Shown: piece by piece, positions 58,679 to 64,000 of the stretch
How positions within the stretch are numbered: position 1 is the first letter of the stretch
Layout of the letters: every line of letters begins with the position of its first letter
NCBI GenBank assembly: GCA_963663375.1
Contig: OY760195.1
Span: forward strand, 1,612,001-1,676,000
Length of the DNA stretch: 64,000 nucleotides
Direction of reading: 5' to 3'
From: JAYREN01 sp963663375
GTDB taxonomy: Bacteria > Acidobacteriota > Holophagae > Holophagales > Holophagaceae
Translations under genes and position numbers: made by a program
The notes under the pieces: generated by a model
What the model was told of the DNA's origin: nothing
The model's input: the letters and a program-made list of their open reading frames with translations, nothing else
The model's database searches: none

Positions 58679-60277
58679 TCAGGCCAGCTTGAAGCGCGTG
58701 ATGAGCTGGCGCAGCTCCACGGCCAGTTCCGCGAGATCGTCCACGGTGTGCGTCGTCTCGGCGAGGGAGGCCGCCAGCTGCGTGGTGGCCGAGGCATTGC
58801 GCTCGGTGTAGTGGAGGGTAGTGCCCATGGCGTCGACCACGCCTTCGCTCACCTTGGCCTGCTCCTGCAGGGCCTCGGCCGCCCGGCGGGAGATGTCGGC
58901 CTGACTGCGGATATCGGTTTCGATTGAGGCCAGACTCGTGCTCACGGTGGCCACGGCCTTGGAACCCACCTGCACGCGCTGGCTGCTCTCCTCGATGAGA
59001 GCGGCAATCTCCTTGGCGGCGGCCCCGCTGCGCTCGGCCAGCTTGCGGATCTCCTCGGCCACCACCGCGAACCCCTTGCCCTGGGCCCCGGCCTTGGCCG
59101 CTTCGATGGCGGCGTTCAGGCTCAGCAGATTGGTCTGGCGCGCGATGTCGGAGATCACGCCCGTGATCCGGCCCACCTTCTGGGAGCTGTCCAGGATGGC
59201 CTCCATGGCCTGGGTGCTGGCCTGGACGTTGTGGGCACCCTCGGCGCTGGTGCGCAGTGAATGGTCCGCGAGCTGGACCGCCTTGGAAGAGCCCTGGTGG
59301 ATCTCGGCGATGGCCGAGGAGAGCAGGTTCAGGGCGCCGGTGGACTGCTCCACCGCCAGGCGCTGCTGCTCGGCCCCGCTGCTGATATCCGCCGTGGCGG
59401 AGCTGAGCTGATCCGTAGTGGCGGAGAGCTCGGTGGCGCCAGAGGCCGTGCGCTCGGAGATCTGGGCGATGGCCTGGATGTCCTCCGCCAGCTTCTGCAC
59501 CGTCTGGTTCAGGCTGGAGGAGATGTGGCCCAGCTCATCCTGGGTGTCGACCCGGCAGGTGGCACTGAGATCTCCGTGATTCACCGCGCTCATGGTGGCC
59601 TCGATCTGCCGGATCGCCGCCGAGATCTGGCTGGACATGCCCCGGGTCAGAACGGCGCCCAGCAGGACCGCTGCGATGGACACCCCCAGGATCCAGGTGC
59701 TCTGGCGGGCCCCGGTGGCCAGGTTCTGCTCGATGGTCGCAGTCGTGGATTTCTGGAGCATGCCCTCGAGATTTTCGAAGGCCACCCGGCCCTCCCGAGC
59801 CAGACCGACATTGGCCTCCATGAGTTCGCCAGAGGCCTCGGCCCCCTTGAGCGCCTTGGCCTGCTCAAGGGCCGCCCCGAATCCCGCCACATAGGCCTTA
59901 AAGGCGGTCGTGCCCTTGGTCGCCAGGGCCTTTTCCTCCGGAGTCCAGGGCAGGGCATCCACCCGTTCAAAGGCATCCTTCACGCGGTCCTGATAGGTGG
60001 TCAGGCGCTCCTTGCGGGATTCCTGATAGGCCGGGTTCTTGGCGGCCGCGATCATGGAGACATGGACCGTGCGCAGAACATTGGTGTCGTTCAGCACCTT
60101 GGAAATGATCTGGGTCTTGAGGAGGTCCCCACCCACCCGCTTGGTGCCCTCCTGGGAACCCTGGATGCCGCGCCATCCAAGGAAACCCACCAGCGCCAAG
60201 GAAAGCGTCTGGAGGATGAGGATGACCGTGAACTTCCGGCCGATGGGAAAATTCGATAAGAGGCGCGCAGGATTCAT
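58679..60277 (-). CDS. Methyl-accepting chemotaxis protein
   Basis: 532 residues. Two membrane helices (about 12-34 and 190-212) bracket a four-helix-bundle sensor domain. A HAMP-like linker and a signalling domain follow, with the conserved hairpin tip AAIEAAKAGAQGKGFAVVAE and IRKLAERSGAAAKEI. It signals through CheA/CheW. The ligand is unknown. The ATG at 60277 has GGAG upstream. It converges with the OYE gene and lies downstream of no other chemotaxis gene here. Confidence 0.93.
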   Translation of the reverse strand: MNPARLLSNFPIGRKFTVILILQTLSLALVGFLGWRGIQGSQEGTKRVGGDLLKTQIISKVLNDTNVLRTVHVSMIAAAKNPAYQESRKERLTTYQDRVKDAFERVDALPWTPEEKALATKGTTAFKAYVAGFGAALEQAKALKGAEASGELMEANVGLAREGRVAFENLEGMLQKSTTATIEQNLATGARQSTWILGVSIAAVLLGAVLTRGMSSQISAAIRQIEATMSAVNHGDLSATCRVDTQDELGHISSSLNQTVQKLAEDIQAIAQISERTASGATELSATTDQLSSATADISSGAEQQRLAVEQSTGALNLLSSAIAEIHQGSSKAVQLADHSLRTSAEGAHNVQASTQAMEAILDSSQKVGRITGVISDIARQTNLLSLNAAIEAAKAGAQGKGFAVVAEEIRKLAERSGAAAKEIAALIEESSQRVQVGSKAVATVSTSLASIETDIRSQADISRRAAEALQEQAKVSEGVVDAMGTTLHYTERNASATTQLAASLAETTHTVDDLAELAVELRQLITRFKLA

Positions 60278-60567
60278 AGGACGCTCCAGGTTCGGGGACC
60301 TCATCTATTCGGCCCAGGTCCACGGAAGTTGAATCTTGGAAACCCGATCTTTGGCTCGCCTGAACCACAGACCCAAGCCCCTTGGGACCATCGATTCCCC
60401 GCCTTCTCAGCATTCATGCCGTTTCGGAGAAATGCCTTGGCGACGGATGCTAGTCCCCGGTAGAACGCAGCCAATCGTCGGATCGTTTCTTTGCGTTCTC
60501 TGTGGCCAAATCATTTGATTGATCGCCGCGAAGAACGCATAAGCCGCAAAAAGGGCGTGGAAAGGGA
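60278..60567. repeat. Gene-free region with degraded CACAGAG-type repeats
   Basis: GAACCACAGA near 60361 and inverted TTGCGTTCTCTGTGGCC ending at 60508 look like the arms of a worn CACAGAG-type element. Immediately after, CGCCGCGAAGAACGCATAAG and CCGCAAAAAG form another roughly 10-bp-periodic stretch. No gene is seen. The upstream end should contain the MCP promoter, but no clear hexamers were found. Confidence 0.5.
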
Positions 60568-61236
60568 TCAGACGCCCGCGGTTCCTTCAGCGGTTGCTTC
60601 TTCATCCAACCCCTCGAACATGCTGCCTTCCGGCAGGGCCGGTTCCAGCTGGGCCAGGGCCTGGGCCTCCAGGTTGCCCTCGCCGAAGTCCGCCAGTCGG
60701 GGGAGATCCTGCAGGCTCTTGAGGCCGAAGTGCAGGAGGAACTTCTGGGTGGTGGCGTAGGTCATGGGGCGGCCCACCACGGACTTGCGTCCGGCGGGCA
60801 CCACCAGTTCCCGCTCCAGCAGGCTCTTCACCTGGTTGGCGCCGCTGGTCACGCCCCTCAGCTCGTTGATCTCGGGGATCGTCACGGGCTGCCGGTAGGC
60901 GATGATGGCCAGGGTCTCGATCTGGGCGGGGGTCAGGCGACCCGTGCGCAGGGTGGTGACGAGCTTGGCCACCAGGGTGGCGTATTCCGGCGCGGTGGCC
61001 ATGCGCCACCCGCCCCCCACCTCGATGAGCCGGATGCCCCGGGGCGCCACCAGGCGTTCCTGGAGCTTCTCCAGGGCCTGCCGCAGCGGCCCCTCGTGAA
61101 TGCCCGTGAGCTCCTGCAGCTTGCCCAGGTCCAGCACCTCGCCCGTGGCCACGAAGAGGGCCTCCAGGGCCCCGGGCAGATCGCCGCCCTCTTCCCATAG
61201 GGGTTCTTCGTGAAAGATCTCGAGATCATCGGTCAC
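60568..61236 (-). CDS. scpB: Segregation and condensation protein B
   Basis: 222 residues. ScpB winged-helix pair is recognised by GALEALFVATGEVLDLGKLQ, TPAQIETLAIIAYRQPVTIP and VKSLLERELVVPAGRK, then GRPMTYATTQKFLLHFGL. It regulates the SMC-ScpA condensin that organises and separates chromosomes. The GTG start at 61236 overlaps the psd stop (GTGA), so the two are co-translated. The partner scpA is not in the window. Confidence 0.95.
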   Translation of the reverse strand: MTDDLEIFHEEPLWEEGGDLPGALEALFVATGEVLDLGKLQELTGIHEGPLRQALEKLQERLVAPRGIRLIEVGGGWRMATAPEYATLVAKLVTTLRTGRLTPAQIETLAIIAYRQPVTIPEINELRGVTSGANQVKSLLERELVVPAGRKSVVGRPMTYATTQKFLLHFGLKSLQDLPRLADFGEGNLEAQALAQLEPALPEGSMFEGLDEEATAEGTAGV

Positions 61237-62090
61237 CGGAAGGCTCCGAGGCGCTGCCCCACCTTCACGGTGCCCTCAGTGCGCAGGGGCACCCAGTCCT
61301 TGGCCTTGGGCCCACCCACCAGCAGCACCACGGTGCTGCCGAACTCGAAGGTGCCCAGGTCATCTCCAGGCGCACAGGCCAAGTTGCTCACAGGAAGGCC
61401 ACCATCCTTGGGCAGCTTGCGGCCTTCGAGCCAGCGTTCATCGAGGACCACGCCCCCCACGTGGGTGGCGCCCACGCAGACCGCCGCCACCTCGAGGCCC
61501 TCGTCCGGGCCTGTGCCCTGGGCCAGCCAGGTGGCCCGACGGTTGCGCTCGTAGAGCCTGGGCACGTGGGTGGTGCTGGCATCGTTCACGGGCCAGAGCT
61601 CGCCCTCCACATGGGCCACGGCAGTGACCTTCCCCTCGATGGGCACGTGGATGCGGTGGTAGTCCCGGGGGCTGAGGTACAGCGTGAGGTAGTGGCCGCC
61701 CTCGAAGCGGGCGGGATCCGAAATGTGCTTGAGCAGTTCAGATACCCGGTAGGGCAACCCCTTGGCCTGCAGGATGCTGTCCTTGGCGATGGGCCCGGCG
61801 GCGATGATGCGCGCGTCCACGGGGCTGTTCACATAGCCGGGAACCCCTTCGTCCTGGGGGCGCAGACCAGGCTTGAGACGACGGGTGAAGAAGGCCTGGA
61901 GGTTGGCGTATTCGGCCAGGGGCTTCTCGGCCTCGGCCAGTTCCACGCCGTAGGCCCGGGCGAAGCGCCCCAGCACCGGAACCCGCAGGCCCTTGGGCAT
62001 CTCACGGCCTGCGATCCAGCCCACGCAGGCAGAGCCCAGCCTCTTGGGGTAGAAGCGGAGCAGATGCAGGGAGAAAGGCCAGCTGGACAT
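61233..62090 (-). CDS. psd: Phosphatidylserine decarboxylase
   Basis: 285 residues from the ATG at 62090. The proenzyme cleaves itself at the FEFGSTVV site (G-S bond) to make the pyruvoyl group that converts phosphatidylserine to phosphatidylethanolamine at the inner membrane. VNSPVDARI and YLSPRDYHRIHVPIEG are other active-site blocks. A longer in-frame start at 62180 would add a hydrophobic helix (RRILLLCGGAILTVVIWG); I prefer the shorter one, which fits the family N-terminus. Confidence 0.93.
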   Translation of the reverse strand: MSSWPFSLHLLRFYPKRLGSACVGWIAGREMPKGLRVPVLGRFARAYGVELAEAEKPLAEYANLQAFFTRRLKPGLRPQDEGVPGYVNSPVDARIIAAGPIAKDSILQAKGLPYRVSELLKHISDPARFEGGHYLTLYLSPRDYHRIHVPIEGKVTAVAHVEGELWPVNDASTTHVPRLYERNRRATWLAQGTGPDEGLEVAAVCVGATHVGGVVLDERWLEGRKLPKDGGLPVSNLACAPGDDLGTFEFGSTVVLLVGGPKAKDWVPLRTEGTVKVGQRLGAFR

Positions 62091-62506
62091 GGAGCCCCAA
62101 ATTACCACAGTCAGAATCGCGCCCCCGCAGAGGAGAAGGATCCTCCGGGTAGCCGACAGCCTCCTCAAAAAAGGGCGCATCCCGAGTGCCCCCGAAGGCC
62201 TGGGATGAGCCGATCGCGTGACAAAGAGCACAAGGAATCTCCATGGGGTCCAAAAAGCCCCGCGTTCAGGGTACGGTGAGCCCATCCCTCATCGACAATC
62301 TTTGGGCAATACCCGACAAAACGACTCAGCCATTGAGTTTCCCAACGACCTGTTGATGGATGTCACACCTGCGTCGTCGTACATTCTTTTTGAGCGCCCA
62401 AGTCCTCCCCGAGCTCTTTACCGGGAGACGGTGCAGGAACAACTTGGCGCAAGCCGAGCGTCATCGACTCCGATGCATTCCGAAACCCACCAAAGGGGGA
62501 AGAACC
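62091..62506. other. Divergent regulatory region between psd and hdrC
   Basis: 416 bp. The left part (62091-62180) may code for an N-terminal extension of psd. The rest has no supportable gene and becomes less GC-rich around 62320-62400. It should contain the hdrCBA promoter. CAAAGGGGGA (62492-62501) is the hdrC ribosome-binding site. Confidence 0.5.
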
Positions 62507-63073
62507 ATGAGCAGCGGAACCCACCACGCCAACCTGGACACCCTGGCCGGTCGCATCGAGGCGGCCACGGGCGTCAAGCTGGCCCACTGCTACCAGTGCG
62601 GCAAGTGCGCCGCGGGCTGCCCGGTAGGCGACCAGATGGACCTGCCGCCCTGCCAGGTGTTCCGGCTCTTGCAACTGGGCTTCCCTGAGTTGGAGGAGAA
62701 GGTGCTCCGCAGCGAGGGCATCTGGCTCTGCCTCGCCTGCGAGACTTGCAGTTCCCGCTGCCCCCAGGAAGTCGAGATCCCCAAGGTCATGGACTATGTG
62801 CGCGGCGAGGCCCTCAAGCGCGGCCTAGCCCATCCCAAATCGAAGGACATCCTGGCCTTCCACCGGGCCTTCCTGGATTCCATCGAGTACACGGGCCGCC
62901 TCTACGAAGTGGGTCTCGTGGCCAACTACAAGGCCCGCAGCCGCCACTTGCTGAAGGACGTGATGCTGGCGCCGAAGATGTACGTGAAGGGCAAGCTGGG
63001 GCTCTTCCCGCACCTCATCAAGAACCGCAGCGGCATGAAGACGCTCTTCAAACGCACCATGGGAAAGGGGTGA
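62507..63073 (+). CDS. hdrC: Heterodisulfide reductase subunit C-like iron-sulfur protein
   Basis: 188 residues with two 4Fe-4S motifs: CYQCGKCAAGCP (C-x2-C-x2-C-x3-CP) and CLACETCSSRCP. Matches HdrC over its full length. In non-methanogens these proteins belong to HdrABC/FlxABCD-type electron-bifurcating or sulfur-metabolism complexes. The start is fixed by AAAGGGGGA. The hdrB start follows after 4 bp, so they are one operon. Confidence 0.92.
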   Translation: MSSGTHHANLDTLAGRIEAATGVKLAHCYQCGKCAAGCPVGDQMDLPPCQVFRLLQLGFPELEEKVLRSEGIWLCLACETCSSRCPQEVEIPKVMDYVRGEALKRGLAHPKSKDILAFHRAFLDSIEYTGRLYEVGLVANYKARSRHLLKDVMLAPKMYVKGKLGLFPHLIKNRSGMKTLFKRTMGKG

Positions 63074-63077
63074 CACC

Positions 63078-63959
63078 ATGCGGATCGGCTACTATCCCGG
63101 CTGTTCCCTGCTGGGCTCCTCCAGGGAATTCGACGAATCCGCCCGGGCCGTGCTGAAGGCCCTGGATGTTGAACTGGTCGAAGTGCCCGACTGGAACTGC
63201 TGCGGCGCCAGCAGCGCCCACGTCCTCAACCACGAGCTCTCCCTGGCCCTGCCCGCCCGCATCCTGGCCCTGGCGGAGCAGGCTGGCATCACCGAAATCC
63301 TGGCGCCCTGCGCCGCCTGCTCCAACCGGCTGCTCTCCGCTCAGCAGGAACTGGCCAAGCATCCCGAGAAGGTGGCCGAGATCGAAAAGGCCATCGAGCT
63401 GCCTTACAAGGGCACGGTGAAGATCGTGAACATCCTGGAGGTGCTGGATCGCTTCAAGGACCAGATCGCCGCCAAGACTGTGAAGCCCTTCACCAAGAAG
63501 GTCGCCAGCTACTACGGCTGCCTGCTGGTGCGCCCCGCCCGGGTGGTGAACTTCGACCGCCCCGAGGATCCCCAGAGCATGGACCTCATGGTGAAGGCCG
63601 TGGGCGCCACGCCCGTGGAGTGGCCCTTCAAGACCGAATGCTGCGGCGCGGCCTTCAGTGTGACGCGCACCGATATCGTGGCGAAGCTGAGTGGCAAGCT
63701 GGTGAAGGATGCCGTGACCCGCGGCGCCGAGGCCATCGTCGTGGCCTGCCCCATGTGCCACTCCAACCTGGATCTGCGCCGGGGCGAGATCAACGAATAC
63801 CTGGGCGAGAAGCACGGGATCCCCGCCATGTTCATCACGCAGGTCATCGGCCTGGCCCTGGGGCTGGCACCCGAAGCCCTGGGCCTCCAGCGCCACATGG
63901 TGCCCGTCGAATTCCCCGCTGAACGCATGACTCCCGCGGCCGCGGGCGCCCAGGGCTAA
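63078..63959 (+). CDS. hdrB: Heterodisulfide reductase subunit B-like protein
   Basis: 293 residues with two cysteine-rich CCG domains: GCSLLGSSREF...NCCGAS...CAACSNR, and YYGCLLVRP...ECCGAAFS...CPMCHSN. These coordinate the noncubane clusters of HdrB that reduce disulfides. All the expected Cys are visible. It is 9 bp from the next ATG. The substrate here is not CoM-S-S-CoB, since no methanogen genes are expected; it is probably a bacterial disulfide. Confidence 0.93.
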   Translation: MRIGYYPGCSLLGSSREFDESARAVLKALDVELVEVPDWNCCGASSAHVLNHELSLALPARILALAEQAGITEILAPCAACSNRLLSAQQELAKHPEKVAEIEKAIELPYKGTVKIVNILEVLDRFKDQIAAKTVKPFTKKVASYYGCLLVRPARVVNFDRPEDPQSMDLMVKAVGATPVEWPFKTECCGAAFSVTRTDIVAKLSGKLVKDAVTRGAEAIVVACPMCHSNLDLRRGEINEYLGEKHGIPAMFITQVIGLALGLAPEALGLQRHMVPVEFPAERMTPAAAGAQG

Positions 63960-63968
63960 GGAGGAGCG

Positions 63969-64000
63969 ATGTCTCGAATCGGCGTATTCACCTGCCATTG
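63969..64000 (+). CDS. hdrA: Start of heterodisulfide reductase subunit A-like gene (partial)
   Basis: The ATG at 63969 has GGAGGAG just upstream and opens MSRIGVFTCH before the window ends. This is the typical HdrA beginning (RIGVFxCHC), the FAD and iron-sulfur subunit of the complex, and it follows hdrC and hdrB in the same operon. Only ten residues are visible. Confidence 0.75.
   Translation, partial: MSRIGVFTCH

Overview
The window is GC-rich bacterial chromosome (roughly two-thirds G+C by eye). It looks like an Acidobacteriota genome of the Holophaga/Geothrix type. That placement is an inference from composition, from M28 and M1 peptidases, VIT-vWA proteins and an hdrCBA locus without methanogenesis genes, and from the style of the intergenic repeats; no rRNA is present to confirm it. 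Genes lie on both strands in short operons. I saw no CRISPR array, prophage or plasmid functions.

1-9.8 kb is mostly housekeeping: an M28 peptidase, a copper chaperone plus CopA ATPase behind a perfect hairpin, YebC, a TPR membrane protein, YbeY with a basic AT-hook tail, an RsmG-like methyltransferase, a LysM protein, a PfkB kinase and an Smr-like protein. 9.9-17.9 kb holds a small outer-membrane-type protein, three tandem related secreted proteins with lysine-rich tails, a two-TM protein, PyrF, an unknown secreted protein and a secreted M1 peptidase. An initiator tRNA-Met with its own promoter and terminator follows. 18-25.5 kb is more fluid: a methyltransferase, a membrane-protein gene split by an intact IS1595-family element with a clear 8-bp target duplication, two radical-SAM enzymes, a CvfB-like S1 protein, a YgjP-like metallopeptidase, a VF530 protein and several intergenic repeat elements.

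25.9-41.0 kb is the most unusual part. It is one operon of five exported or membrane proteins: a propeller-like protein, a VIT-vWA protein with an altered MIDAS motif, a 2,559-residue helical-repeat protein, an unknown 510-residue protein, and a protein joining a penicillin-binding-type transpeptidase domain to a SpoIID-like domain. The first junction is a 1-nt gap and the other three are ATGA stop/start overlaps. A transposase remnant follows directly. I propose this operon as the candidate undescribed envelope system. It may be a distant relative of the yfa/mag loci of Proteobacteria, which I could not check.

41.3-49.2 kb carries a DUF134 regulator with a NifX-like protein, a thioesterase remnant, TrmO, a radical-SAM protein, and an ECF sigma / anti-sigma / VIT-vWA group. 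The last two proteins of that group share a segment that resembles the plug entrance of TonB-dependent receptors. 49.2-54.9 kb has an LDH2-type dehydrogenase, a gamma-glutamylcyclotransferase fold protein, MotAB, a TrmN6-like methyltransferase and a second M28 peptidase. 55-58.7 kb is a compact electrophile/aldehyde-response operon: a NemR-like TetR with a palindrome in its promoter, a YqhD-like reductase, a DJ-1/Hsp31-like protein and an Old Yellow Enzyme. The window ends with a chemoreceptor, psd-scpB, and the start of hdrCBA.
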